64,000 nucleotides of DNA from contig NZ_BPEW01000003.1 in the NCBI RefSeq assembly GCF_019654975.1, positions 1 to 64,000 on the forward strand, written 5' to 3'. This DNA comes from Shewanella sp. c952. GTDB taxonomy: Bacteria; Pseudomonadota; Gammaproteobacteria; Enterobacterales; Shewanellaceae. Shown one piece after another: positions 55,341-64,000 of this stretch. Position 1 is the stretch's first letter. Every line of letters starts with the position of its first letter. The translations under genes were made by a program, and so were the position numbers. Under the pieces are notes generated by a model. That model did not search any database. It was not told where the DNA came from and worked only from the letters and a program-made list of their open reading frames with translations.

Positions 55341-55388
55341 TATTCAGTGAATCAAACGATTTCATTACTTATTGCGAAAGGTTTAAAC

Positions 55389-56585
55389 ATGTCAAACAAA
55401 CTGGTATTGGTGCTTAACTGCGGTAGTTCATCTCTTAAGTTTGCGATTATTGATGCGCTAACTGGTGATGACCAAATTTCAGGTCTAGCCGAGTGTTTCG
55501 GTCTTGAAGACTCACGGATTAAGTGGAAAGTTAACGGCGCTAAACATGATGCCAGCTTAGGTGCATTTACCGCTCACAGAGAAGCTGTTGAATACATCGT
55601 AAACAACATCTTAGGTGCACACCCTCAAATTGCCGAACAGATCCAAGCCATTGGCCACCGTGTTGTGCACGGCGGAGAAAAATTTACTCACTCAGTGATC
55701 ATTGATGAATCAGTGGTTCAAGGCATCGAAGATTGTGCCACATTAGCGCCATTGCATAATCCTGCTCACCTAATTGGTATTCGTGCAGCACAAGCATCAT
55801 TCCCAGAATTGCCACAAGTGGCCGTGTTTGATACAGCTTTCCATCAGACGATGCCGGAGAAAGCCTTTATCTATGCCCTGCCGTACAAGCTTTACCGAGA
55901 AAATGCGATTCGCCGCTATGGCATGCACGGTACTAGCCATCTTTTCATCAGCCGTGAAACCGCAGCTGCTTTAGGTAAAGATGAAGCAGATACTAACCTT
56001 ATCTGTGCTCACCTGGGTAACGGTGCATCTGTTACAGCAATAAAAGGCGGAAAGAGTGTTGATACGTCTATGGGCTTAACTCCACTTGAAGGTCTAGTCA
56101 TGGGTACACGCTGTGGCGATATGGATCCATCAATTATTTACCATTTAGTTAATCGTCTTGGTTACACATTAGATGAAGTCAACAACCTACTTAACAAGCA
56201 AAGTGGTCTGTTGGGTATTTCTGAGCTAACCAATGATTGCCGCGGTATTGAAGAAGGCTACGAGAAAGGTCACAAAGGTGCCACGCTTGCACTTGAGATC
56301 TTCTGCTACCGTTTAGCGAAGTATATCGCTTCATACACAGTACCTTTAGAGCGCCTTGATGCCGTCGTATTTACCGGTGGTATCGGTGAAAACTCTGATG
56401 TTATCCGTGAAAAAGTGCTGAACTCATTAGCGATCTTTAACTTTAAAGTCGACAAAGAACGTAACACTGCGGCGCGTTTTGGTAAGCAAGGTAAAATTAC
56501 TAAAGACGAAGGTCCAGTAGCAATGGTTATCCCAACCAATGAAGAGTGGGTTATTGCCCAAGATGCTGTCGCACTAATTAAATAG
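55389..56585 (+). CDS. ackA: Acetate kinase
   Basis: ASKHA-fold kinase of 398 residues converting acetyl phosphate plus ADP to acetate plus ATP. Motifs: [14 protein letters not shown] at the N-terminus, GHRVVHGGE (about 89), [10 protein letters not shown], and [12 protein letters not shown] in the C-terminal half. ATG 55389 is preferred, with AAAGG upstream and the family N-terminus [10 protein letters not shown]. An in-frame start at 55347 would add 14 unconserved residues from the edge of the repeat. Pta follows after 105 bp, the usual ackA-pta operon. The upstream 265 bp are a mobile repeat. Confidence 0.97.
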   Translation: MSNKLVLVLNCGSSSLKFAIIDALTGDDQISGLAECFGLEDSRIKWKVNGAKHDASLGAFTAHREAVEYIVNNILGAHPQIAEQIQAIGHRVVHGGEKFTHSVIIDESVVQGIEDCATLAPLHNPAHLIGIRAAQASFPELPQVAVFDTAFHQTMPEKAFIYALPYKLYRENAIRRYGMHGTSHLFISRETAAALGKDEADTNLICAHLGNGASVTAIKGGKSVDTSMGLTPLEGLVMGTRCGDMDPSIIYHLVNRLGYTLDEVNNLLNKQSGLLGISELTNDCRGIEEGYEKGHKGATLALEIFCYRLAKYIASYTVPLERLDAVVFTGGIGENSDVIREKVLNSLAIFNFKVDKERNTAARFGKQGKITKDEGPVAMVIPTNEEWVIAQDAVALIK

Positions 56586-56690
56586 TCAAACCTGTTTATT
56601 CTGAGCTGCTAGCTAGAGATCCCAGCAGCTCAAAATAACAATTTTTAAGGCCATACTTTTGTGGCGTTCTTGCGTTTTTAAGAGGTATTT

Positions 56691-58835
56691 ATGTCTCGTA
56701 ACATTATGCTCATCCCGGTAGGGACTGGTGTAGGGTTAACATCAATTAGTTTAGGTATGGTTCGTGCGCTAGAGCGCCACGGTGTTAAAGTTCGCTTTTT
56801 CAAACCAATCGCCCAGCAGCGTCCAAACGATCGTGGACCTGAGCGTTCAACCACTATTTTAAGCAAATCACCGACTGTTAACCCACTCGAACCGTTTGAG
56901 ATGGACCATGCAGAAAACCTGATCCGTGCAGACAAGACAGATGTATTGATGGAGCAGATTATTGCCCGTGCAACTGAGTGTGCTGACGATACAGAGACGT
57001 TAATTGTTGAAGGTTTGGTACAAACGCGTAATCACCCGTTCTCAAGTGATGTAAACCATGCGATTGCTAAGGCGTTAGATGCAGACGTGATTTTTGTCGC
57101 CACGCCAGGCAATGAAAGTGCGACAGCATTAATGAACCGTTTAGAGATCTCGCATAACTCATGGGGCGGAAATAAAAACAAACGCCTTATTGGCGCGATT
57201 ATCAATAAAATTGGTGCTCCAGTTGATGACGAAGGCCGCGCTCGCCCTGACCTATCAGAAGTATTTGATCACGACAGTGTTCAACGCACTGATGCAGCAA
57301 ACATGTTCCAGCTGCCAGGTAAGAGCAAACTGCGTATTTTAGGCAGCGTGCCTTATAACCTAGATCTAGTGGCACCTCGTGCTTCAGATCTTGCCAAGCA
57401 CCTCAGCGCTAAGATTATCAACGCAGGCGAAATGAACACTCGCCGTATGCGTAAAGTTACGTTCTGTGCCCGTAGTATTCCAAATATGGTCACTCATATT
57501 AAGACAGATTCATTACTCGTGACCTCTGGCGACCGCAGTGATGTAATCGTATCGGCTTGCCTTGCTTCAATGAACGGCATCAAAGTTGGCGCACTATTGC
57601 TAACAGGTGGCTACGAGCCAGAGCCACAAATTATGGAACTGTGTGAGCAAGCTTTTGAAACTGGCTTACCTGTGTTCTTAATCGATACTAATACTTGGCA
57701 AACCTCGCTTAACATTCAACGCTTTGACCATGAAGTGCCTGTAGACGATGCCGTGCGTATTGAACAGGTTCAAGAGTTTGTCGCCGGGCACATTGATCAG
57801 AGCTGGGTTGAGAGCATTACTAAAAACTCACCACGTGAGCATCGCTTGTCGCCACCAGCATTCCGTTACAAGCTAACAGAACTTGCCCGCGCCGCTCGTA
57901 AAACGGTTGTTTTACCTGAAGGTGATGAACCAAGAACAATTGAAGCTGCCAGCATCTGTGCTGAACGTGGTATTGCCCGCTGTGTTTTACTGGGTAACCG
58001 TGAAGAGATAGAACGTATTGCGACTTTGCAAGGCGTAACATTAGGTGAAGGCGTAGAGATCATCGAGCCAGAATCTGCTCGTAGTCGTTATGTCGAGCCA
58101 ATGGTTGAACTTCGCCGTAACAAAGGCTTAACCGAAGTCGTTGCTAAAGAGCAGTTAGAAGACAACATGGTTCTAGGGACTATGATGCTTGCTCAAGGCG
58201 AAGTCGACGGTATCGTATCTGGCGCGGTTAATACCACAGCCAATACTATTCGTCCGCCACTGCAGTTAATTAAAACTGCGCCGGGCTCAAGCTTAGTTTC
58301 CTCTATCTTTTTCATGTTGATGCCAGATCAAGTCTTAGTCTATGGTGATTGTGCCATTAACCCAGACCCAAATGCAGAGCAGTTAGCTGATATTGCTATT
58401 CAGTCAGCAGAATCGGCAATCGCATTTGGCATCGATCCGCGCGTAGCAATGATCAGTTACTCTACGGGTAGTTCAGGAACCGGTTCTGATGTAGATAAAG
58501 TACGTGAAGCGACTCGCATTGCTAAAGAGAAGCGACCAGATCTAGTGATTGATGGTCCTTTACAATACGACGCCGCGGTTATGCCGAACGTTGCTCGCTC
58601 TAAAGCGCCAGATAGCCCTGTTGCGGGTCAAGCAACCGTATTTGTATTCCCAGACCTAAATACCGGTAATACTACATACAAGGCGGTTCAAAGAAGTGCT
58701 GACCTAATCTCTATTGGTCCAATGCTGCAAGGCATGCGCAAACCAGTCAACGATTTATCACGCGGCGCGCTTGTCGATGATATTGTTTACACTATTGCGC
58801 TTACTGCAATCCAAGCTTCGCAAAACGAAAGCTAA
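56691..58835 (+). CDS. pta: Phosphate acetyltransferase
   Basis: Long form of Pta, 714 residues, interconverting acetyl-CoA and acetyl phosphate. An N-terminal BioD-like P-loop-type domain (about 1-200, [16 protein letters not shown]) and a DRTGG domain (about 225-340) precede the catalytic PTA domain (about 390-710, [23 protein letters not shown] and [11 protein letters not shown]). GAGG precedes the ATG. It is last in the ackA-pta operon and ends in a strong terminator. Together with PflB it yields one ATP per pyruvate as acetate. Confidence 0.97.
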   Translation: MSRNIMLIPVGTGVGLTSISLGMVRALERHGVKVRFFKPIAQQRPNDRGPERSTTILSKSPTVNPLEPFEMDHAENLIRADKTDVLMEQIIARATECADDTETLIVEGLVQTRNHPFSSDVNHAIAKALDADVIFVATPGNESATALMNRLEISHNSWGGNKNKRLIGAIINKIGAPVDDEGRARPDLSEVFDHDSVQRTDAANMFQLPGKSKLRILGSVPYNLDLVAPRASDLAKHLSAKIINAGEMNTRRMRKVTFCARSIPNMVTHIKTDSLLVTSGDRSDVIVSACLASMNGIKVGALLLTGGYEPEPQIMELCEQAFETGLPVFLIDTNTWQTSLNIQRFDHEVPVDDAVRIEQVQEFVAGHIDQSWVESITKNSPREHRLSPPAFRYKLTELARAARKTVVLPEGDEPRTIEAASICAERGIARCVLLGNREEIERIATLQGVTLGEGVEIIEPESARSRYVEPMVELRRNKGLTEVVAKEQLEDNMVLGTMMLAQGEVDGIVSGAVNTTANTIRPPLQLIKTAPGSSLVSSIFFMLMPDQVLVYGDCAINPDPNAEQLADIAIQSAESAIAFGIDPRVAMISYSTGSSGTGSDVDKVREATRIAKEKRPDLVIDGPLQYDAAVMPNVARSKAPDSPVAGQATVFVFPDLNTGNTTYKAVQRSADLISIGPMLQGMRKPVNDLSRGALVDDIVYTIALTAIQASQNES

Positions 58836-58848
58836 ATACGATACAACT

Positions 58849-58878
58849 AAAAAAGCCTGCTTATGCAGGCTTTTTTTT
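58849..58878 (+). terminator. Terminator after pta
   Basis: Stem AAAAGCCTGC / GCAGGCTTTT with TTAT loop and eight T. Confidence 0.92.
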
Positions 58879-59070
58879 GGTCGAGTATTTATACCGTAGC
58901 AATAACACGAGTAGGGATCGTAGCGATCGCATTAACAGTAACATTGGGGGAATAGAACAGAATTAACAGGCTAAATAGTAAACACGACGTGAATGCGTCA
59001 AAAAATGACCAGTCAATTTAATGCTGATATATTAATAACTTAACCACACTAAAAATAGTCGTCAACACAC

Positions 59071-59112
59071 TTGTCCACAGATTCTGTGGATAACCTTTAT
59101 AAGTTATCTATA
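59071..59112. promoter_or_regulatory. Cluster of DnaA-box-like sequences
   Basis: TTGTCCACA (59071-59079) and, inverted, the consensus DnaA box TTATCCACA (complement of TGTGGATAA, 59085-59093) form a 17-bp palindrome. A weaker TTATCTATA is at 59104-59112. The 58879-59225 interval has no ORF and several GATC sites. A DnaA-titrating or DnaA-regulated site is possible. An unrelated repressor operator would look the same. Confidence 0.45.
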
Positions 59113-59171
59113 CAGATATGCCTGAGATCTTTATCTAGGTCAAGCTTTGCGTTAGATCTAACAGTAAAATC

Positions 59172-59200
59172 TTGCGTTAGCGCAGGATTATCGTGATACT
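59172..59200 (+). promoter_or_regulatory. Promoter of the lipoprotein gene
   Basis: TTGCGT, a 17-bp spacer, then GATACT; the predicted transcript starts about 20 bases before the ATG at 59226. Confidence 0.5.
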
Positions 59201-59225
59201 GCTAAAAAACAAATAATAAAAACTT

Positions 59226-59687
59226 ATGTTGAAACTCCTTATTCTTATTGCTTCTCTATTAGCCGTTTCTGGATGTGACAATACCGCGGGTCAATCTGTA
59301 TTAGCAGATCCATCAATTCCCTCTATGCGTACGCCAGAGCTCTCTTCTCTCGGCTTTTTAAATGCTATTTATGTGGAACGTGATGTAGAGAAGGCCAAAC
59401 TGTTCGTCGATGACTCGATGAAGGATATTCTGTCACATTATTACATTGCAGCTTCAGTGCAGCGACATGTACTCAATTTGTCATTGACTGACGTCGAGAT
59501 GGAAGTCGATGAAGTTGACATCGATTTCTTTCGAAAGACAACTGAAGATGTCACCGTCATCGTAAAGATTATGGGGTTACGCGGTGGCCAGTTTTGGGTC
59601 GATGATAGAACATTGCGCTTAAATAAACGCAAAGGGAAATGGATTATCACCGAAGTGGTGCCTGAAAAAAGAAATGTAAATGGCTAG
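59226..59687 (+). CDS. Hypothetical lipoprotein
   Basis: Exported protein of 153 residues. A lipoprotein signal peptide ends in the lipobox LAVSGC, with acylated Cys17. The +2 Asp would favour retention in the inner membrane if the E. coli Lol rule holds. The mature part has an alpha/beta look, with an acidic patch (VEMEVDEVDIDFF) and a C-terminal KGKWIITEVVP strand resembling NTF2-like/DUF4878-type stress lipoproteins. I do not recognise a defined function. Its stop codon TAG is the first triplet of a heptanucleotide tandem repeat. Confidence 0.78.
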   Translation: MLKLLILIASLLAVSGCDNTAGQSVLADPSIPSMRTPELSSLGFLNAIYVERDVEKAKLFVDDSMKDILSHYYIAASVQRHVLNLSLTDVEMEVDEVDIDFFRKTTEDVTVIVKIMGLRGGQFWVDDRTLRLNKRKGKWIITEVVPEKRNVNG

Positions 59688-59750
59688 GTGCTAGGTGCTA
59701 GGTGCTAGGTGCTAGGTGCTAGGTGCTAGGTGCTAGGTGCTAGGTGCTAG
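59685..59750. repeat. Heptanucleotide tandem repeat (TAGGTGC)9
   Basis: Nine exact TAGGTGC copies plus a partial TAG, beginning at the lipoprotein stop codon. Exact identity of all copies suggests recent slippage expansion. Since any frame through 7-mers meets TAG within 21 bases, changes in copy number cannot extend the protein. Confidence 0.95.
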
Positions 59751-59773
59751 CTTATGACATAACTCACAAACAA

Positions 59774-59799
59774 AAATAGCAACCCTATGGTTGCTATTT
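59774..59799. terminator. Bidirectional terminator
   Basis: Stem AAATAGCAACC / GGTTGCTATTT with a CTAT loop. On the minus strand it follows a 32-codon ORF and is succeeded by TTTG; on the plus strand it serves the lipoprotein. Confidence 0.6.
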
Positions 59800-59842
59800 C
59801 TTCTAGAAAAAACTGTTATAAATAGTTTTATCTACGGTTGTC

Positions 59843-59941
59843 CTAATCCAAAAATGCTTCTTCATCCATTTCAACTGGCAGAGACTCTAACATCTCATCT
59901 TGTAGTTGATAATATGCGCCTTCATATTCCTGAATTTCCAT
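59843..59941 (-). CDS. Small acidic protein candidate (32 aa)
   Basis: Short ORF reading MEIQEYEGAYYQLQDEM then LESLPVEMDEEAFLD. It has a good Shine-Dalgarno GGAG five bases before ATG and a terminator 44 bp downstream, so it is a complete transcription-translation unit. The peptide is strongly acidic, has no lysine or arginine and no membrane segment. I recognise no family. It might be a bona fide micropeptide or a leader peptide. Confidence 0.5.
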   Translation of the reverse strand: MEIQEYEGAYYQLQDEMLESLPVEMDEEAFLD

Positions 59942-60316
59942 AACGACTCCGGATCTTTGATTTAGGTGTAGGGTACAAAAGCATGTCATCAATAGTGTGA
60001 CATTTTGCCTTTCTTAAAACATGCCAACTCTGCAGTGTTTCTATCGCAGATTATAACAGCATTACCACGTCACTTACAGAAAACTTTCAGTTTAAAACAC
60101 AAAAACAGCCTAAAACACTGTTTTAAGGCTAGAACACTCTATTTAACGTACCAAAAACTGAAAGTCTTTCATTTTTTTATTCACTTTTACGCTAAACAGC
60201 CATTTTTATACACCCAAAAAATATACAAGCCAGCAACATGTACTGCTATCACTTAATAAACAGCATCGCTGAATGATCCCCATTGAATTAACTGCGCTAA
60301 TTAGAGGTAAAAGATA
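59942..60316. other. Gene-free AT-rich interval
   Basis: No convincing gene. An 83-codon plus-strand frame at 60005-60256 is low-complexity (K/F/H-rich), has no ribosome binding site and reads like noncoding AT-rich DNA. It presumably carries promoters for the flanking small genes. Confidence 0.5.
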
Positions 60317-60541
60317 ATGAATGCATTAATTGACTTTGAAGCAGGCAAACTCGCTGAGTTATTTGAGCAAGGTGACGACCTGTCGATATACATGTTTATG
60401 GAGAAGATGAATATTCCAATTGATGTACAAGGTACGCTTATCAGTGAAATATCTTCATTGAGTCATAGAGAGCACAGCAGTATAGCCAAGGTAATAGAGT
60501 CACATGGGCAATCGGCCCTCAGCGAACGTCTTAATTACTAA
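60317..60541 (+). CDS. Hypothetical small protein (74 aa)
   Basis: Soluble acidic protein with a helical look: MNALIDFEAGKLAELFEQGD, then SIYMFMEKMNIPIDVQGTLI. GAGGT lies eight bases before the ATG and a clear terminator follows. There is no cysteine or membrane segment. I do not recognise a family, but coding character and flanking signals support a real, self-contained gene. Confidence 0.65.
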   Translation: MNALIDFEAGKLAELFEQGDDLSIYMFMEKMNIPIDVQGTLISEISSLSHREHSSIAKVIESHGQSALSERLNY

Positions 60542-60561
60542 ACTGCCTAGCTCAGGAACAA

Positions 60562-60590
60562 AAAAGGCCAAACATGCTGTTTGGCCTTTT
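60562..60590. terminator. Bidirectional terminator between convergent genes
   Basis: Stem AAAAGGCCAAACA / TGTTTGGCCTTTT with TGC loop. It serves the small plus-strand gene and the minus-strand methyltransferase gene. Confidence 0.9.
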
Positions 60591-60606
60591 CACTCTGTAA
60601 ACTTAA

Positions 60607-61530
60607 CTAAGCCACCGAATCGTTCTGTTGTTTATAGCGCAACACTTTTAGTGCTTTGTTAGGATCAACATCATTAAACACCTTTGGGTTCTGCAACTGC
60701 TGCTCTAACGTTAAACTAGGGCTGTATTCTGCCACCTGCCCCTTTAGAAAATCGATAGTGAGTTCAGGCGCATTGAGACACAAAAGAATGTCTCCATCAG
60801 CTGCAAGTAAACTCGGCAAGCGTTTCAACAGTCGAGCATAGTCTTTAGTTGCCACGAAACTGCCTTTTTGATTACTAGGCGGATCGGCAATAATCAAATC
60901 ATAAGGCCCTAGTTTAGTAAGCTTGCCCCAAGATTTAAAAATATCGTGACCTAAGAAACGCGCACCGGAGCCAAAGCCGTTTAACAAATGATTTTGCTTA
61001 CCTATCGATAACGAGCCTTTACTCATATCAATATTAACCACTTCAGCGGCCTTTCCTTGCAGCGCAGCTACAGAAAAGCCACAAGTATAGGCAAACAAGT
61101 TCAGTATCTTTTTACCAGCACTGTTGTCACGAACCCACTGCCGACCATTGCTCATATCCAAGAATAAGCCGTGATTTTGCCCTTTCAATAAGTGCACCTG
61201 AAATTGAGCACCATTTTCAGTGACTACGTGCTTATCAGGCACTTCGCCTTTCAGGATGTCAGTATGTGTCTCACCACCAGCGCGATACTGAAAAACTAAG
61301 TTAATCGGTGTATCACCTTTTAGCTCGCACCAACGTTGCTCTAAAGCTTCAGTGATCACTGAAAGCTCATCATCAGTCAATGGTTTAAAACTGGTTAACA
61401 ATATAACGGGCGCAAACCAATCTAAACAAAGATGCTCCGCACCTTGATAACAACCACCACGGCCATGGAATAAACGGCCAACATCTTCACCAAAGGTAAG
61501 GTCTTTTATTGCTTCAATAAATAACTGCAT
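60607..61530 (-). CDS. SAM-dependent methyltransferase (PF10672, RlmI/RlmK-related)
   Basis: Class I methyltransferase of 307 residues related to the catalytic part of 23S rRNA methyltransferases RlmI and RlmK. Motif I region KKILNLFAYTCGFSVAALQG (about 139-158), an acidic motif II in VVNIDMSKGSL, and motif IV IIADPPSNQKG (about 212-222) are seen. The DPPS form suggests an N- or C-directed base methylation. There is no N-terminal PUA domain, unlike RlmI. Substrate not known; rRNA is likely. It lies 5 bp after the AI-2E-type permease gene, in one transcript. Confidence 0.85.
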   Translation of the reverse strand: MQLFIEAIKDLTFGEDVGRLFHGRGGCYQGAEHLCLDWFAPVILLTSFKPLTDDELSVITEALEQRWCELKGDTPINLVFQYRAGGETHTDILKGEVPDKHVVTENGAQFQVHLLKGQNHGLFLDMSNGRQWVRDNSAGKKILNLFAYTCGFSVAALQGKAAEVVNIDMSKGSLSIGKQNHLLNGFGSGARFLGHDIFKSWGKLTKLGPYDLIIADPPSNQKGSFVATKDYARLLKRLPSLLAADGDILLCLNAPELTIDFLKGQVAEYSPSLTLEQQLQNPKVFNDVDPNKALKVLRYKQQNDSVA

Positions 61531-61535
61531 TTAAC

Positions 61536-62618
61536 TCACTTTTTACTTTGTTCTATCTTTAAACTTTCTTCGGACTCAACTTCACCTTCGGCGACATCAT
61601 CACCCAGCAGCACTGCTAGCCAGCGACCATCTTGACTCGACTCTAACGCTATTTTAACGATCATGGTTAATGGTACAGACAACAGCATACCGACTGAGCC
61701 GAGTAACCATCCCCAAAATATTAATGATAAAAACACCACCAAAGTCGACAAGCCTAAACCACGTCCCATATAGCGGGGCTCTACCACATTGCCCATAATG
61801 GTGTTGGTTCCTAGATAAAGCAAAGCAACTGCACCTGCAGCGCCTGGACCTATCTGTATGAAAGCGAGTAACACCGACGGAATTGCAGCAATAATCGAAC
61901 CGATATTAGGGATATAGTTAAATAGAAAAGCAATCACGCCCCACAGCAAGGCATAATCAACGCCAATAATGTACAAACCGAGTCCAACAATAAAACCCGT
62001 TCCCAAGCTGACTAGCGTTTTTATAACCATATACTGATTAACCGAGTGGAGAAAACGGTCTATCTGTTTTAGTCGCATATCAGGGTCATCAAGCGCGAGA
62101 TGCATTTTTCTTGAAAAGCCATTTGACTCAAACAACATGAACACAACGGTCAAAATAATCAAAAACAGATTCGCCATCACACTGCCGACGCCAGTCAACA
62201 TATTGGTGGTCATTGACAGCGCAATACCTGGGTCAAAATAGGCTAAAATCTGCTCTTTCGAGATCTGAATATTAAGCGCCGCTAGTTTATCGACAATCCA
62301 AGAAAACTGCTCAATCAACTGATCGCGATAAAACGGTAGTTGTTTTGAAAACTCGTTAATCGAGGTGCCTACTAATGAAGCCAACCACAATCCCATTAAT
62401 ACGATAAATGCCATTAGCATTAATACCGCAAGCCCTCTTGGTGCTTTATGGCGAGTGAGCCAGTTAATGACCGGATTACAGATCACCGCAATGAACACCG
62501 ACAGCACAAAAGGAACCACTATCGGGCTTGCTGTTTTTATCCCTGCCAAAATCACCACTATGAATGCAGAGATGGCAAAGCCTCTAAATGCCACGCCTTG
62601 GTTCTCAAATCGGCCCAT
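61536..62618 (-). CDS. AI-2E family transporter
   Basis: Inner-membrane protein of 360 residues with about eight hydrophobic segments, in the TqsA/PerM family (PF01594). Family landmarks are the N-terminal pair of helices with PIVVPFVLSVFIAVICNPVINWL, the middle soluble loop, and the C-terminal VALLYLGTNTIMGNVVEPRYMGRG signature. Members export autoinducer-2 or act as Na+/H+ antiporters; the substrate here is open. ATG 62618 is chosen over a TTG at 62642, since AAGGA lies seven bases before it. It is cotranscribed with the methyltransferase. Confidence 0.9.
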   Translation of the reverse strand: MGRFENQGVAFRGFAISAFIVVILAGIKTASPIVVPFVLSVFIAVICNPVINWLTRHKAPRGLAVLMLMAFIVLMGLWLASLVGTSINEFSKQLPFYRDQLIEQFSWIVDKLAALNIQISKEQILAYFDPGIALSMTTNMLTGVGSVMANLFLIILTVVFMLFESNGFSRKMHLALDDPDMRLKQIDRFLHSVNQYMVIKTLVSLGTGFIVGLGLYIIGVDYALLWGVIAFLFNYIPNIGSIIAAIPSVLLAFIQIGPGAAGAVALLYLGTNTIMGNVVEPRYMGRGLGLSTLVVFLSLIFWGWLLGSVGMLLSVPLTMIVKIALESSQDGRWLAVLLGDDVAEGEVESEESLKIEQSKK

Positions 62619-62642
62619 TAATAAATCCTTGTAGATTAACAA

Positions 62643-62998
62643 TCAAATTACAGTTTACTGCAATGAATAAAGATCAGAACCCTATCCTAAGGTTCCATCG
62701 CTAAAATGCCAAGTCTAACCAGTAAACTCACCATTTATAGACAGTTCACAAATTATTCTGTTGATTAAAAATAAATAATAGCTTGAATTATCGCATGATT
62801 TTGTAGAAAGCACTGCTTTAGTTTTAACGAATACGTTAGAAGTCAATTCAGCTCAATAAATAGCTGCTGAAAAGCTACATTAAAATACAACTTTCTAGCA
62901 AAAGTGGTGTTAGATCTAAAACAATTTTAACAGTGAAGAGATCTTTATTTGCGTCAATGGCGTAAACTCTAGTAAGACCCTCCTAAAAACAAAAGCCT
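62643..62998. other. Divergent promoter region, no gene
   Basis: A 356-bp AT-rich interval between divergent genes. No ORF, RNA gene or clear operator is seen. It presumably carries the promoters of the AI-2E-type permease gene and the TIGR01777 gene. Confidence 0.4.
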
Positions 62999-63904
62999 AT
63001 GAATATATTAATTACCGGCGCGAGTGGATTTGTTGGCAGTCAATTAGTTAACTTGCTAAGTCCTGATCATCAACTGACTCTGCTCACTAGATCTCCTGAA
63101 AATGCTGCCGCTAAATTAGGTGCAGCTCACCGTTATCTCGCGGATCTCGACAACCTAGCAAACTTGGACAGTTTTGATGCTGTCATCAATTTAGCGGGCG
63201 AACCCATTGCGGGTAAACGTTGGTCTAGTGACCAAAAAGAGGCCATTTGTCAGAGCCGTTGGCAGATCACTAACAAAATCTCTGCACTTATTAAAGCCAG
63301 TGATAACCCCCCTAGCACTTTCATTAGCGCGTCTGCGGTAGGTTTTTATGGTCGCCAAGGCGAGCAGCATATCAATGAAGACTTTAATTTAAGCCAAGAA
63401 AGCAAAAGTGAGTTTACCCATAGAGTATGTTCTCAATGGGAACAAGAAGCACTAAATGCTGTAAGCGATTCAACCCGCGTTTGTATCGTGCGTATTGGAC
63501 TGGTACTTGGCGCTCACGGCGGCGCATTAGCTAAGATGCTACCAGCATTTAAACTCGGCTTAGGGGGGCCGATTGCAAACGGCAAACAGGGAATGAGCTG
63601 GATCCACCAAACCGATCTCATCCGTTTGATTGAGTTTATGCTTAACAATGAGCAGTGCTGCGGCATTTATAACGGCTGTGCACCTGCTCCGGTAAGCAAT
63701 AAGGTATTTACTCATGCAATGGGCACAGCCTTAAAACGCCCAACTTGTATTCCAGCACCAGCATTCGGGCTGAAGCTGGCATTAGGCGAGATGTCGACAC
63801 TACTCATTGATGGGCAATATGTCGTGCCGCAAAAAGCACTCACTGATGGTTTTGAATTTAACTATGCAAATATTGATGAAGCTTTTAGCGAAATTTTCAA
63901 ATAA
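62999..63904 (+). CDS. TIGR01777 family NAD(P)-binding epimerase-like protein (YfcH-like)
   Basis: Extended SDR protein of 301 residues. The Rossmann motif is ITGASGFVGSQLV (residues 5-17), then INLAGEPIAGKRW (about 63), SASAVGFYG (about 107), and a C-terminal DUF1731-type region (PVSNKVFTHAMGTALKRP). E. coli YfcH and the plant SulA homologue belong here. The enzymatic role is not established. There is no strong ribosome binding site. It is monocistronic with a terminator at 63912. Confidence 0.88.
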   Translation: MNILITGASGFVGSQLVNLLSPDHQLTLLTRSPENAAAKLGAAHRYLADLDNLANLDSFDAVINLAGEPIAGKRWSSDQKEAICQSRWQITNKISALIKASDNPPSTFISASAVGFYGRQGEQHINEDFNLSQESKSEFTHRVCSQWEQEALNAVSDSTRVCIVRIGLVLGAHGGALAKMLPAFKLGLGGPIANGKQGMSWIHQTDLIRLIEFMLNNEQCCGIYNGCAPAPVSNKVFTHAMGTALKRPTCIPAPAFGLKLALGEMSTLLIDGQYVVPQKALTDGFEFNYANIDEAFSEIFK

Positions 63905-63911
63905 TAAAAGA

Positions 63912-63943
63912 AAAAGGGATGCACTAGCCGCATCCCTTTTTTT
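63912..63943 (+). terminator. Terminator after the TIGR01777 gene
   Basis: Stem AAAAGGGATGC / GCATCCCTTTT with a short ACTAGCC loop and seven T. Confidence 0.9.
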
Positions 63944-64000
63944 CATCACATACTAGTGTGATTGTTCTTTCACCGTTGTTTTGCCGCTGTTTATTGGCGA

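Noticed and set aside
59041..59225. Chromosomal replication origin
   Set aside because: DnaA-box-like sites are present, but there is no dnaA, dnaN, gidA/mnmG or parAB nearby and no 13-mer AT-rich unwinding repeats.
59685..59750. CRISPR-like array
   Set aside because: The units are contiguous 7-mers without spacers and there are no cas genes.
60005..60256. 83-codon plus-strand ORF
   Set aside because: Low-complexity AT-rich translation, no ribosome binding site, no family resemblance.

Overview
The window looks like a chromosomal segment of a marine Shewanella or a very close gammaproteobacterial relative. The reasons are moderate AT-richness, the smc-zipA-ligA and pflBA-yfbV-ackA-pta blocks, an H-NOX/hybrid-kinase pair, a VC_2705-type symporter pair, a DUF5916 outer-membrane protein and DUF3360/DUF2919/YfbV proteins. 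No prophage, integron, CRISPR array or recognisable transposase gene is visible. The species call is an inference from gene content.

Layout. 1-530: two tandem rRNA promoters firing leftward, so a 16S gene should lie just beyond the left edge. 0.5-2.8 kb: gmhB, a PepP-type aminopeptidase and a small membrane ORF. 2.9-9.4 kb: a hydroxyproline catabolism island with an FAD dehydrogenase, a trans-3-hydroxyproline dehydratase, a 4-hydroxyproline 2-epimerase, a ketoglutarate semialdehyde dehydrogenase and a GntR regulator. Its DapA-family deaminase is reduced to a 131-codon internally deleted remnant. 9.4-13.8 kb: a FabH paralogue, an LRAT-like protein, and hnoX with its hybrid kinase. 13.8-20.2 kb: exonuclease and cNMP/CBS/DUF294 protein, the symporter pair, a DsbA-like protein and an SDR protein. 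20.2-22.4 kb: an interspersed repeat, an HD-GYP gene and a candidate sRNA. 22.4-30.6 kb: DUF2919, ligA, zipA, smc and cysZ. 30.6-37.1 kb: DUF5916 protein, a dual-receiver diguanylate cyclase, an RDD protein and cysK. 37.1-46.5 kb: a TetR/O-methyltransferase/TDT-permease set, a TonB-dependent receptor, a YfcC permease and a LysR regulator. 46.5-58.9 kb: mixed-acid fermentation genes (FocA-CBS fusion, DUF3360 permease, pflB, pflA, yfbV, ackA, pta). 58.9-64 kb: a DnaA-box-like palindrome, a lipoprotein, a heptanucleotide tandem repeat, small ORFs, a PF10672 methyltransferase, an AI-2E-type permease and a TIGR01777 epimerase.

How the genes work together. Pyruvate is split by PflB (activated by PflA) to formate and acetyl-CoA. 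Pta and AckA convert acetyl-CoA to acetate and ATP. FocA-CBS, and possibly the DUF3360 permease, would move formate or related acids. The same 19-bp PdhR-like palindrome lies upstream of both the DUF3360 gene and pflB. In the hydroxyproline island, epimerase, D-hydroxyproline dehydrogenase and semialdehyde dehydrogenase form the classical route to 2-oxoglutarate, but the deaminase step is broken locally.

The observations most worth following are the decayed deaminase, the MITE-like repeat family (one copy abuts ackA), the candidate sRNA, the LRAT-like protein, the FocA-CBS fusion, the methyltransferase/TDT cluster and the pflB leader hairpins. I found no single element that I could defend as a wholly new system.
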